This document shows positions 10,743 to 20,543 of a DNA stretch of 64,000 nucleotides, piece after piece (the stretch's first letter is position 1; each line of letters opens with the position of its first letter). The position numbers and the translations under genes are program-made. The notes beneath the pieces were generated by a model. It saw only the letters and a program-made list of their open reading frames with translations, did not search any database and was not told the DNA's origin. Origin of the DNA: SAR202 cluster bacterium (GTDB lineage: Bacteria; Chloroflexota; Dehalococcoidia; Lucifugimonadales; Lucifugimonadaceae); NCBI GenBank assembly GCA_008373205.1, contig RQOS01000060.1, positions 47,936 to 111,935 on the forward strand, given 5' to 3'.

Positions 10743-11843
10743 ATGAAAATTACAAACGTAAAAGTAGAATTATTTGATTGGACTACAGAACCGTGGAAAA
10801 CTAATGATCACACCCAATTTGGAAGTACTGTGCAACTAGGAGTAGTTACGGTGGAAACTGATCAAGGTATAAATGGTAATGCTTTTCTAGGTAGCTCAAG
10901 AGTGGGTGCTAATCATCATGCTCCAGGATTAATAGAATTTATAAAACCTATAGTTATGGGAAGAAATCCATTGGATATAGGTGCTATTTGGCAAGATATG
11001 TGGAAGATGAACAGATCTGTATCCACATATGTCATTGCTGCTATAGATGTTTGTTTATGGGATATCAATGGAAAAATGGCTAATCAACCGATACATAGAC
11101 TTTTAGGAACTTATAAAGAAACTGCTCCTGTATATTCATCAACTGCATATCATGAAACAAAAGAAGAGTATGCAGAAGAAGCTTTAAAATTTAAAGAGCT
11201 CGGTTGGACTGCTCACAAAATACATCCACATGGGAACCCACAATATGATATTGAAATTTGTAAAGCAGTCAGAGAGGCTGTTGGTGATGATATGAAACTT
11301 ATGTTAGATTCAATGTGGGCATATCAATATGAAGACTCAGTTAGAGTTGGTCGAGCAATTGAAGAATTAAATTTTTATTGGTATGAAGATCCTCTAGTAG
11401 AAGAAGATATATATAGTTATAAAAAACTTCATCAAAAATTAGATATTCCTATAATGTCAACTGAATATGCTCCTGGTAGATTCTATGGAATGGCAGAGTG
11501 GATAACTGAGTATGCAACGGATTTCTTAAGAGGGGATGTTCCTGTAACAGGTGGTATAACTCCTATGATAAAACTTTGTCACTTAGCTGAAGGATTTAAT
11601 ATGAAATGTGAAATACATCATGGTGGAAATTCCCTAAATAATGTTGCTAACCTTCACTTAACAATGGCTGTTCCAAATTGTGAATTCTTTGAATTTTTCC
11701 CTTGTACAGGAGCTAATATGTTTGGGTTGGTAGAAGACATAAGTTTTGAAGGTGGTTATGTACAAGCTCCTACTAAACCAGGATTAGGATACGAGATTGA
11801 TTGGGATTTACTTAAGAAAGGGCACACTGCTACGCTTGAGTAA
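10743..11843 (+). CDS. Enolase-superfamily enzyme (mandelate racemase/muconate lactonizing family)
   Basis: KIHPHGN, LMLDSMWAY, YWYEDPL, STEYAPG, CEIHHGGN metal-ligand and active-site blocks. Confidence 0.9.
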   Translation: MKITNVKVELFDWTTEPWKTNDHTQFGSTVQLGVVTVETDQGINGNAFLGSSRVGANHHAPGLIEFIKPIVMGRNPLDIGAIWQDMWKMNRSVSTYVIAAIDVCLWDINGKMANQPIHRLLGTYKETAPVYSSTAYHETKEEYAEEALKFKELGWTAHKIHPHGNPQYDIEICKAVREAVGDDMKLMLDSMWAYQYEDSVRVGRAIEELNFYWYEDPLVEEDIYSYKKLHQKLDIPIMSTEYAPGRFYGMAEWITEYATDFLRGDVPVTGGITPMIKLCHLAEGFNMKCEIHHGGNSLNNVANLHLTMAVPNCEFFEFFPCTGANMFGLVEDISFEGGYVQAPTKPGLGYEIDWDLLKKGHTATLE

Positions 11844-11895
11844 TTTTTCTAAAAAATAATATAATTAAATTAATTCCAAAATAAAGGAGTGTATT

Positions 11896-12744
11896 ATGGT
11901 AAATCAAGGTTTCTTTGGGAATATCTCTAATACTATTCACCTAATGAAGTCATGTGTGAATGTATTAAAAAAAGATAAAGAACTGGTTTTCTTTCCAATA
12001 ATGGCAGCTATCTTTGTCATTGTTTTATTAGGAATAATATACTCAACTGGTGGAATAACTTTTTCAGATAACCCTGAAGAACAGGGGTCAATTATTCCAT
12101 TAGCGATTTTGATTTTTGGGGCTAATTTTATTATTGTTTTTTTCAATTCAGCTTTAATTTCTGCTGCTTTAGAAAGATTACGTGGAGGGGATCCTAATAT
12201 ATCTTCAGGTCTTAGCCACGCTTTCAAACATGTTCACCATATTTTTCTGTGGTCCATTATTGTAACAATAATGGCATTAATCTTTGCTGCTATAAGATCT
12301 ATGGGAAGAAACAGGGGCATGATGGGTCAAATAATGACAGAATTATTTGCAAGCTTTCTTCAAGCAGGTTGGGCGATGATGACATTCTTTGTTGTTCCGA
12401 TTATAGTTTCAGAAAATCTTGGTCCTATTTCTGCTATAAAAAGATCTTCTGGATTATTTAAGCAAACTTGGGGCAATCAAGTTGCAGCTAATTTTGGGTT
12501 TGGAATATTTCAGATTTTAGCTTTATTAGCAAGTGGAGCCATAGGATGGATTTTTGGCTTAGCAAGCCCTACCTTTGGTATGATTGTAGGCGTTTTATGT
12601 GCCAGCATCTCAGTCTCTATTATCTACACACTAGAAGGAATATATAAGGCTGCACTTTACGAATTTGCTATGGGAGAAAAACCTTTAGAATTTGAACAAC
12701 AAGATCTAAGGACAGCCTATAGAGCTAGTGCGTCTATGGCTTAA
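11896..12744 (+). CDS. Integral membrane protein (DUF6159-like)
   Basis: 6+ TM segments; LVFFPIMAAIF, SALERLRGGDPNI. Confidence 0.65.
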   Translation: MVNQGFFGNISNTIHLMKSCVNVLKKDKELVFFPIMAAIFVIVLLGIIYSTGGITFSDNPEEQGSIIPLAILIFGANFIIVFFNSALISAALERLRGGDPNISSGLSHAFKHVHHIFLWSIIVTIMALIFAAIRSMGRNRGMMGQIMTELFASFLQAGWAMMTFFVVPIIVSENLGPISAIKRSSGLFKQTWGNQVAANFGFGIFQILALLASGAIGWIFGLASPTFGMIVGVLCASISVSIIYTLEGIYKAALYEFAMGEKPLEFEQQDLRTAYRASASMA

Positions 12745-13844
12745 TTTTTGAACCTTTGGTGAGAAAAATCAGAAACTTCAATTTCTGTTTTATTGTTAGT
12801 GGTCATATCTGAAATTAATTTTCCCATTGCAGGGGCTAAAAGGATCCCTTGTCTTCCGGTACCTGAAGCTAAAAAGAGATTTTCGTATACATCAGATTTT
12901 GAAATTATAGGGGATTTATCTGCTGAAAGAGGCCTTAGGCAAGCAGTTTGTAGAACAAGCTCAGAATCTTCTAAGAATGGAAATATTTCAACAACTGATT
13001 CTAAAATATTATTTAAGCCATAATTAGATGGATTTTCATCAAATCCTTCTTCTTCCTCAGTTGTTCCTGCCCAAATTAAACCATCCTGCTTTGTAGTTAC
13101 ATAGTTTGGCCCCCAATGAAAACCTTTATCTATTACTTCATCGCTTCTTAACCTTAGTATTTGCCCTTTCAATGGAGTTATAGGTATTTTTACACCAAAC
13201 CATTGAGAAAAATACATACTCCAAGGACCAGCCGCTATAATTATATTTTCAGCACTAATATTATTACCATTAGATAATCTTAGTAGATCTATTTTTGAAC
13301 TCTTAGAAATACATTCTAAAACCTCAGAATTAATAATCCTTGCTCCCAGTTTTTCTGCAGCAGTAGCTAGTGCTAAAGTTATTTTATATGGCTCTACTCC
13401 AGATGAATAATTAGATACAAGACCAGATAATACATTAGGTCCTAATCGATGATCAATTTTATCTAAGTCATCCCTATCGCACCAAGAAAAATTATTTGAA
13501 TTATCTTTATAAATATTTCTTAATTTAGACTCTTCATTTTCATCTAGTGCCAATTCTATATTTGGATAAATTTTATAACCATAATCAATTCCTGAAAAAT
13601 CAGGTAATTCACTAGATAAGTTTTTATGTAATTCATAGGAATATTTACTGATTTTTTCATAAGGAGAATTTTTATCTAGACCTACCATTGGAGTTATACC
13701 TCCATAAGCAAAACCAGAGGCATGACTAGCTACTGAGTCTTTTTCAATAATTACAACCTTAAGACCTTTTAAAGATGAATAATAAGCTGCTGCTGAACCT
13801 ACTATGCCACCACCAATAATAGCTAAATCAAAATTTTCATTCAT
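12741..13844 (-). CDS. FAD-dependent D-amino acid oxidase/glycine oxidase-like protein
   Basis: DLAIIGGGIVGSAAAYYSSLKGLKVVIIEKD; GTGRQGILLAPAMGK. Confidence 0.88.
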   Translation of the reverse strand: MNENFDLAIIGGGIVGSAAAYYSSLKGLKVVIIEKDSVASHASGFAYGGITPMVGLDKNSPYEKISKYSYELHKNLSSELPDFSGIDYGYKIYPNIELALDENEESKLRNIYKDNSNNFSWCDRDDLDKIDHRLGPNVLSGLVSNYSSGVEPYKITLALATAAEKLGARIINSEVLECISKSSKIDLLRLSNGNNISAENIIIAAGPWSMYFSQWFGVKIPITPLKGQILRLRSDEVIDKGFHWGPNYVTTKQDGLIWAGTTEEEEGFDENPSNYGLNNILESVVEIFPFLEDSELVLQTACLRPLSADKSPIISKSDVYENLFLASGTGRQGILLAPAMGKLISDMTTNNKTEIEVSDFSHQRFKN

Positions 13845-13873
13845 ATATAAATTATACTGAATTATTAATCTAT

Positions 13874-15364
13874 CTAATCTACAGATTGATGATTTTTATA
13901 AAGATCTAAATGAGAGTTTATAAATTCCTGATGAATTTTGTGATTTTTTTCATTAGGATAATATTTTTCTTCTATTTCAGTACCTATATCTTCAAAATTA
14001 TTAATTTGCCCCAAAGCTTTTAACATCATTATTGCAACACCTTTTCCAGTATCTTGATTATCTTTTGAAATATTTATTTCTTGACCTAAAACATCAGATG
14101 TTGTTTGAATCCACCAGGGTAAGTTTTTTATTGCCCCACCACTTGCTATTACTTCAGATCCTTTATCAATAAAGGATTCTAGCATTTGGTATACCAAAAA
14201 TAATCTATAGCTTATAGATTCTAAAAAGGATTGTAGGATTTCTATTGATGAATTCGAGTATTTCAATCCAGAAATTATACCCTTTGAGTTATTTGACCAA
14301 CCTAATGCTCTTTCTCCTAATAAAAAGGGTAATATTGAAATTCCGTGAGCTCCTGGGGATAAACTTAAAAGCTCTTTATTTAAGTTTTCTAGCTTTGGAA
14401 GTTTTAGATTATTATAAGCCCAATTAATAAGGTTGCCACCTTCAGAAAATGAACCTCCAAGAAGTGAGTATTTATCAAGTAATCTATAGCACCATAGTCC
14501 TTTTGGAACTTCTTCTACTTTTGAATCTGTTAAGATTCTTATTGCTGCAGTACTTCCTACTGTTATGGCTACCTTTTTTTTATTATTACAACCACTACCT
14601 ACTGTTGCTGCCATACCATCGCCAACAGATAAAAAAAATGGAGTATCCGATAGCTTATTCCACCTCTTTTTATAAATTTTACTTAATCCTGTTTCATAAT
14701 TATCATATGGACTTAGAACGGGTAATTTATTTTCTGAAATATCTAAGTAGTCAATTAAATCTGAGTGCCATTTTAATTTATTCCTATCCAATAATCCGCT
14801 CCATGAAGAGATACTATAGCTTGCCTTAAAGCTTTTATTTTCAAACCATTTTGAATATATATAAGTTGAAAAATCAATAAATTTATCAATTTCATTAAAA
14901 TTATTATGGTTTTCTTTTATCCACATTATTTTTGAAGGAATATAAGAAGTATGTTGAGCAGCTCCAGTTTCTTGGAGAAGTTTTTTTTCATCAAAATCTT
15001 GTTTAATTTTATAAACCTGATTATTTGATCTAGTATCAGCATATGTATAGATAGGAGTTATGGCATTCCCATATTTATTTATTCCCACTAATGTACTAGC
15101 CATAGAGTCAAAACCTACTCCTATTATATTTTCAATACATCCTTTTGATTGTTCTAAAACTAAATCTATCGACTCCTCAACTATTGATCTTAAGAGTTCT
15201 GCATCTTGTTCTGAAGTTCCATCATTTTTACTTATAATGCTATGGGGAATCGATACAGAAAACTCTGGCAATATATTTCCTTCTAAGTCAAAAAAGGAGG
15301 TTTTAACAGATGAAGTTCCTATGTCAACTACAATTAATGATTCATTTATTTTTCTTTGATTCAA
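13874..15364 (-). CDS. FGGY-family carbohydrate kinase
   Basis: IVVDIGTSSVKTSFFD; SVGDGMAATVGSGC; ASGGAIKNLPWWIQTTSDVLG. Confidence 0.9.
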   Translation of the reverse strand: MNQRKINESLIVVDIGTSSVKTSFFDLEGNILPEFSVSIPHSIISKNDGTSEQDAELLRSIVEESIDLVLEQSKGCIENIIGVGFDSMASTLVGINKYGNAITPIYTYADTRSNNQVYKIKQDFDEKKLLQETGAAQHTSYIPSKIMWIKENHNNFNEIDKFIDFSTYIYSKWFENKSFKASYSISSWSGLLDRNKLKWHSDLIDYLDISENKLPVLSPYDNYETGLSKIYKKRWNKLSDTPFFLSVGDGMAATVGSGCNNKKKVAITVGSTAAIRILTDSKVEEVPKGLWCYRLLDKYSLLGGSFSEGGNLINWAYNNLKLPKLENLNKELLSLSPGAHGISILPFLLGERALGWSNNSKGIISGLKYSNSSIEILQSFLESISYRLFLVYQMLESFIDKGSEVIASGGAIKNLPWWIQTTSDVLGQEINISKDNQDTGKGVAIMMLKALGQINNFEDIGTEIEEKYYPNEKNHKIHQEFINSHLDLYKNHQSVD

Positions 15365-15448
15365 AAACTTTTCCTATAAAGTTAGAGTTAGGTTTATATA
15401 CTTAAATTATCATATTTGTTAAATCTAATGTAACTAAGTTTTTTTAAT

Positions 15449-16666
15449 ATGTTTATCTCATCAATTAAATCCAGTAATAATCCGATTGTAAATAATGTTA
15501 AGTTTAGAAGTTTAATGATTGGTTTATTTTTCTTTAATTGTTCTGACTGGATAGAAAGATTATGTATAAGCTGGTTAATTTTACAGTCAACAGAATCAAT
15601 CTTAGCTACAACTATATCTTTTGCAATTGGCCAAATAATTCAAACTTTTTTTTCTCCTTTTACTGCTGCTGCTGCTGATAAGTTTGGCAGGAATAAAATA
15701 ATTATTATAGTAGGAATACTAAGATTTATAATTTTATCTATTTTTGCAATCCTTGTTATTCAAAATAAGAATTTCTTGGTAATTGCTTATTGTGCTTCAG
15801 CAATGACAGGAATAAATAGGTCATTTATAGTTCCTGCACTTCAAGGTAGTGTTATAAATTCTGTCAAAGAAAATCAAAAAATACTCGCTATGCTAATATA
15901 CTCACTAATAATGAGAGCAACTGGAGTTATTGGCTCATTAATTGGAGGAATTTTTTCTATATTAGTTGGAATTGAAGAGGCGATTATTTTATCAGGAGCA
16001 TTAGGACTCATAGGGTCATTTAGCATTTTATTAAAAGCGAATAATTTAATTGAAATAAAAAATCAGGAAAATTATTTAAGTAGTATAAAGAAAGGACTTT
16101 CTCTCGTTTTTGGAAATTTCTACTCAAGAAATTTACTTATTTTTGCTGGAATTGTTGAAATATTTGGGTTTTCATTTTTCAGCCTTTTATCATCAATCAG
16201 TAAATATATACTTAAGTCTGAAATTGGAACGTTAAGTATTTTACAAACTACAATGTCTATAGGATCCTTCTTAGGAATAATATTGTTATTTAAATGGAAA
16301 GATATAAATAAAGCTCATATTTTAGCTTCAATTATTACAATATCTTTTGGAGTAAGCATAATACTTATTCCCTTTTTCCCAAATCTTGTTTTTGTAATTA
16401 TATTGTTATTAGTTATAGGAGCAAGTTCAGCAAGTTTTGATGCAATTCAATGGATTTTCTTGCAAAAGAATATTCCTAATGAATTAAGAAGTACTGCAGT
16501 ATCAGCTTGGTTTATAACTATTGGATTTGGATGGTTGGGTCACATTATGCTTGGTTATTTTTCAGACAATTATGGTTTAGAAATAACAATTTTACTAACT
16601 GGTATAATTCTATTAATTTCAGGTTTGATATTTTTTGTTTTAGTAAGATTAATAGGCAAAGAATAA
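15449..16666 (+). CDS. MFS transporter
   Basis: ~12 TM; AADKFGRNKIIIIVGI. Confidence 0.85.
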   Translation: MFISSIKSSNNPIVNNVKFRSLMIGLFFFNCSDWIERLCISWLILQSTESILATTISFAIGQIIQTFFSPFTAAAADKFGRNKIIIIVGILRFIILSIFAILVIQNKNFLVIAYCASAMTGINRSFIVPALQGSVINSVKENQKILAMLIYSLIMRATGVIGSLIGGIFSILVGIEEAIILSGALGLIGSFSILLKANNLIEIKNQENYLSSIKKGLSLVFGNFYSRNLLIFAGIVEIFGFSFFSLLSSISKYILKSEIGTLSILQTTMSIGSFLGIILLFKWKDINKAHILASIITISFGVSIILIPFFPNLVFVIILLLVIGASSASFDAIQWIFLQKNIPNELRSTAVSAWFITIGFGWLGHIMLGYFSDNYGLEITILLTGIILLISGLIFFVLVRLIGKE

Positions 16667-16719
16667 ACTAACGATATTTACCTACTAAAAAAATTATTAA
16701 CAAAAACTATAGGATGGTT

Positions 16720-16842
16720 TTAGCTAGAAATAATATTATTTCTTTTTGCTAAAAATTCGAGCATATCTAATACATCTGTTTGAATATCCTCAATATTTTT
16801 AATTCTTGCTTCTAACTCTATGATTTTTTTTTCTATATCCAT
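16720..16842 (-). CDS. Putative 40-aa coiled-coil small protein
   Basis: Not in ORF track; MDIEKKIIELEARIKNIEDIQTDVLDMLEFLAKRNNIISS; fills the gap between two convergent genes. Confidence 0.4.
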   Translation of the reverse strand: MDIEKKIIELEARIKNIEDIQTDVLDMLEFLAKRNNIISS

Positions 16843-16864
16843 TCTCAAATTATAGTCTTAAAAA

Positions 16865-17884
16865 TTATGACTCGGGGAATCTAGTTCTAGTTCTATTAAC
16901 AAAATAAACAAGTGATAACATCACTGGAACCTCTACAAGTACCCCAACCACAGTTGCCAAAGCTGCTCCAGATTCTATGCCAAACATTCCAATAGCTACT
17001 GCAACTGCAAGCTCAAAAAAATTCGAAGTTCCTATCAAACATGCTGGCGCAGCAATTTGATGAGGTAATTTCCAAATATAAGAAACAAAATAACCCAGAA
17101 AAAAAATACCATAAGTTTGAATAAGTAGAGGGATAGCTATTAGAAAAATCAGTAAAGGTGATTCAATGATTTTTTCTCCTTGAAATCCAAAAAGTAAAAC
17201 TACCGTCAAAAGCAATCCAATAATTATAAAAGGCTTAAAATTTTGACTGAATATTGCTATCTTATTTTCATTATTTGAAAAAATAAATTGTCTTGTGGCA
17301 TATCCAAAAAATAAAGGTACAACAACATACAAAATAACAGAAATAATTAGAGTATCCCAAGGGACATCGATTTCTGTGACTCCTAAATATAAAGCTGCTA
17401 ATGGAGCAAAAGCAAAAATCATAATAAGGTCATTTATAGATACTTGTAATAATGTAAAGTTTGGATCGCCTTTAGTTAGGTTACTCCATACAAAAACCAT
17501 TGCTGTACATGGAGCAACTCCTAATAGAATCATTCCTGCAATATATTCCTTTGCATCTTCAGGAGAAACTAGTTTTTGAAAAAAAACTTCAAAAAATAAT
17601 ATACCTAACATAGCCATTGTAAATGGCTTAATTATCCAATTTATAGTGAGAGTTAGAGCTAGACCTTTTGGTCTTGATTTGAATTCTTTGATTTTTGAGA
17701 AATTAATGTTCAGCATCATGGGAAAAATCATAACCCATATGAATATAGCTACAAGAAGATTTACTTTTTCATATTCAAGCTTAGCTATCAACTTAAATAA
17801 TTCTGGCCAAACGTATCCTAGAAGAGTCCCAATTGTTATACTGATCGCTATCCAAAGAGACAAATATTTTTCAAAAATTCCCAA
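16865..17884 (-). CDS. ACR3-family arsenite efflux transporter
   Basis: [48 protein letters not shown]; 10 TM. Confidence 0.9.
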   Translation of the reverse strand: MGIFEKYLSLWIAISITIGTLLGYVWPELFKLIAKLEYEKVNLLVAIFIWVMIFPMMLNINFSKIKEFKSRPKGLALTLTINWIIKPFTMAMLGILFFEVFFQKLVSPEDAKEYIAGMILLGVAPCTAMVFVWSNLTKGDPNFTLLQVSINDLIMIFAFAPLAALYLGVTEIDVPWDTLIISVILYVVVPLFFGYATRQFIFSNNENKIAIFSQNFKPFIIIGLLLTVVLLFGFQGEKIIESPLLIFLIAIPLLIQTYGIFFLGYFVSYIWKLPHQIAAPACLIGTSNFFELAVAVAIGMFGIESGAALATVVGVLVEVPVMLSLVYFVNRTRTRFPES

Positions 17885-18327
17885 TTAACATACATTCAAT
17901 TTATAATTTATAATGATAATTTCACATTGAATGCATGTCATTAAGAGAAGGTTAAAATTATAGAGTTTCTATAAACGGGTATTCCCTAGCTATATTACCC
18001 TTAGAATAATTTTTTTCAGCTAAAATCGAATGTTGAAAATCCTCTTTATAACCAAATGAGTCAAAAAAATTCTTATTATTTCTCTTACTTACTAAAAACA
18101 CTTTTTGCTAACGCCTTTCTTATTATTTTTATCTTTACTAATATTTTAAATCTGTTGAAACAAAAATTGAATAAAGATTTGTTAAATTTTTGTTACGAAA
18201 TCAGTAACATTATCTTAATTAAAATTATATCACATATCCATTCCAATGTAAGCAACTTATATAAATACGAATTTATACTAAATTTTATAAAATAATAAAA
18301 TTATATTTCAAATTTACGAATATCGTA

Positions 18328-19218
18328 TTAATCATCCAGCATGCTACTTAATGATACGTCTAGAGAGTCGGCTATAGATTTCAAAGATCCTAATGAAACG
18401 TTTTGCTTTCCCTGCTCAACTGCACTTATGAAGGTTCTTGCAAGACCTGCTTTTTCTGATAGAGCATGTTGGCTTATATTTCTATTTTTCCTGACTGTCT
18501 GAATTTTATTTCCGAGCGATATGAGCACCGATTCCAAAGGTATCATCGCTGGATTGCTATCTACTAGAGAGTTAGCCAAATATGTTGCCTTGAGAGGGTC
18601 TTCTGCAAAGCCATCAATTAGCTTTTTGTCATCTTTTAAAGAAATTGCCCCAGGTCCTCCAACTAAAATTTTTATATTTTTTTCTAATGACCTGATATTA
18701 TGGATGGATTCAATCAACTTCTCCGTACTTTTGGGGTATGTTGATGAAAGCAATACAAAGTCAGGTAAAGATGATTTTATATACTTTAGCAAATCGTCAT
18801 TTGGTATCGAGCTTCCAAGCAGCTCAACATTCCAGCCATCCCAACGAAAAAAGTCTGCTGACATATAAGTGCCCATAACATGCTTATCGTCCTCAATAGC
18901 AGTTATTGAAATTTTAAGACCATTAGGCTGAGGAATTCTAAAATTATTTCGAACTCTATCCATCAATAATAAGCAGAATTGTGTTGCTCTGTGCTCTTCA
19001 GATATCAATATCTTCCCCTCATGCCAAAGATTTCCGATGTGATTAAGCGTATTTCTAATTAGATCAAGATATATTACTGCTGGCGACCATTGCTGATTAA
19101 TTATCATTCGTGAAATAATATTTGCTTGCTTATAGTGCCCATGAACCAATGAGTACTGAAGCTGATTTGCTACAGATTGTATTTCTTTCTTTGGAGGCAC
19201 ATACCAGTTTGAATTCAT
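18328..19218 (-). CDS. Cobalamin-binding regulator: CarH-like helical cap plus B12-binding domain with C-terminal XRE HTH
   Basis: W65-H66-x8-E75-H76 (NLWHEGKILISEEH), D111-K-H113-V-M-G116 (DxHxxG), VLLSST, LVGGPGA; C-terminal IQTVRKNRNISQHALSEKAGLARTFISAVEQGKQNVSLGSLKSIADSLDVSL. Confidence 0.9.
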   Translation of the reverse strand: MNSNWYVPPKKEIQSVANQLQYSLVHGHYKQANIISRMIINQQWSPAVIYLDLIRNTLNHIGNLWHEGKILISEEHRATQFCLLLMDRVRNNFRIPQPNGLKISITAIEDDKHVMGTYMSADFFRWDGWNVELLGSSIPNDDLLKYIKSSLPDFVLLSSTYPKSTEKLIESIHNIRSLEKNIKILVGGPGAISLKDDKKLIDGFAEDPLKATYLANSLVDSNPAMIPLESVLISLGNKIQTVRKNRNISQHALSEKAGLARTFISAVEQGKQNVSLGSLKSIADSLDVSLSSMLDD

Positions 19219-19235
19219 TATTTTCTCTCTTATAA

Positions 19236-19263
19236 CTATGTTCTATACTGTTTACTATAACAG
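19236..19263. promoter_or_regulatory. Candidate operator: tandem 12-mers CTATGTTCTATA/CTGTTTACTATA overlapping palindrome CTGTT-N6-AACAG
   Basis: 9/12 identical direct repeat and perfect 5-bp inverted repeat in the divergent intergenic region. Confidence 0.35.
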
Positions 19264-19341
19264 ACATATTAAATAATTGGAACATTATATATATCAATAA
19301 TGGCATTATATAAATATAAACATTTTTAAGAGGAGTGAGAA

Positions 19342-19500
19342 ATGACAATAATTTCAAAGACATGCCTCCATTGTTCTGGAGACTTGTATGTGCACACTGA
19401 CATAGATAATTTTAAGAGCTTAAAATGTATGCAGTGTTCAAGAGAATTTACAAAAGATAGCCTGAAACTAAAATCGAAGGACATGTCACATGCTGCATGA
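19342..19500 (+). CDS. Small zinc-ribbon protein (52 aa)
   Basis: Not in ORF track; MTIISKTCLHCSGDLYVHTDIDNFKSLKCMQCSREFTKDSLKLKSKDMSHAA; CxxC-x18-CxxC-type; AGGAG ribosome-binding site. Confidence 0.75.
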   Translation: MTIISKTCLHCSGDLYVHTDIDNFKSLKCMQCSREFTKDSLKLKSKDMSHAA

Positions 19501-19639
19501 AAATGAGTGTAGATTATGTGACTTGTCTCCAAGTGAACATATATATGACAAATCTATCTTTGGAATTTATCCAGGCTGCAAAATAGAAAATAATTTTTTT
19601 TCTAGCGCTATCAGTAAAATCAAAAGAATTTTCAAATGA
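19490..19639 (+). CDS. Small Cys-containing protein (49 aa)
   Basis: Not in ORF track; MLHENECRLCDLSPSEHIYDKSIFGIYPGCKIENNFFSSAISKIKRIFK; overlaps both neighbours (ATGA junction with the SDR). Confidence 0.6.
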   Translation: MLHENECRLCDLSPSEHIYDKSIFGIYPGCKIENNFFSSAISKIKRIFK

Positions 19640-20352
19640 ATTTAAATAGAAAAATAATAATCTTCGGAGCTAGTAGTGACATAGCCAAACCAATTATCAG
19701 TAAATTGTCAAAAGATAATGAATTGATTTGCATTAGCAGAAGCGAATTATTATATGAAAACACGAAAAATATAACATTAGAAAACTATAATGATAGTTTA
19801 ATAGACCTGATCTCTAACATGGAATTAGATAATGAAAAAGTTAGTGTTATAAACTTCATTGGCTCTATGATTTTGAAACCTCTGCATCTTCTGAAAGAAA
19901 ATGAAATGTTAGAAATTATGGATGTAAATTTTATGACTAATTATAGAATACTTTCCCAAATTCTAAAGAAAAATTTGTCTGACTTAAATTACATCGCTTT
20001 TTCCTCAGTTGCAGCAAACTATGGCTTAGCAAATCATGAAGCTATAGCATCAGCAAAGGCTGCTAATGAAGGTCTTATTAGATCATGTGCATCAAGCTAT
20101 GGGCACAAATCATACAAATTCAATTGTATAGCTCCAAGCTTAATCGAAACCAAACTTACAAGCAGAATAGTTGGAACTGAAGCAGGTAGAAAAGCTGTTG
20201 AGAATATGAACCCGCTCAAAAAAATTGGATCTCCAGAAGATTTATCAGAATGTATCACTTGGTTATTATCAGACAATTCAAATTTTGTAACAGGTCAAAC
20301 AATAAATATAGGAGGAGGCTTGAATAATATTAATTCAAGAATAGTGCAATGA
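19636..20352 (+). CDS. Short-chain dehydrogenase/reductase
   Basis: IIFGASSDIAKPI cofactor loop, NFIGSM, FSSVAANYG, AKAANEGL, C-terminal TGQTINIGGG. Confidence 0.88.
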   Translation: MNLNRKIIIFGASSDIAKPIISKLSKDNELICISRSELLYENTKNITLENYNDSLIDLISNMELDNEKVSVINFIGSMILKPLHLLKENEMLEIMDVNFMTNYRILSQILKKNLSDLNYIAFSSVAANYGLANHEAIASAKAANEGLIRSCASSYGHKSYKFNCIAPSLIETKLTSRIVGTEAGRKAVENMNPLKKIGSPEDLSECITWLLSDNSNFVTGQTINIGGGLNNINSRIVQ

Positions 20353-20471
20353 ATAAGAAAATATATGAAGTTCCAAATCTAGATTATTCAATTAGAATTT
20401 CGGATGATAACAGTATCAATGAAGAGAACTATGAGTTTAATAAACTACTAGAAAGTCTTACAAGTTCATAA
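20349..20471 (+). CDS. Small hypothetical protein (40 aa)
   Basis: Not in ORF track; ATGA overlap with SDR stop; MNKKIYEVPNLDYSIRISDDNSINEENYEFNKLLESLTSS. Confidence 0.55.
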   Translation: MNKKIYEVPNLDYSIRISDDNSINEENYEFNKLLESLTSS

Positions 20472-20543
20472 AATTGATTACAAAATTCTAAGGAATAAAT
20501 CGTCAGATTAATTTTATACTTGTAGAATTATACAATCTACATT

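Noticed and set aside
14449-14829. 126-aa Leu/Tyr-rich plus-strand ORF
   Set aside because: Antisense shadow of the FGGY kinase.
18056-18295. 79-aa hydrophobic plus-strand ORF
   Set aside because: Very AT-rich, low-complexity Ile/Leu/Asn composition, no ribosome-binding site; probably noncoding.
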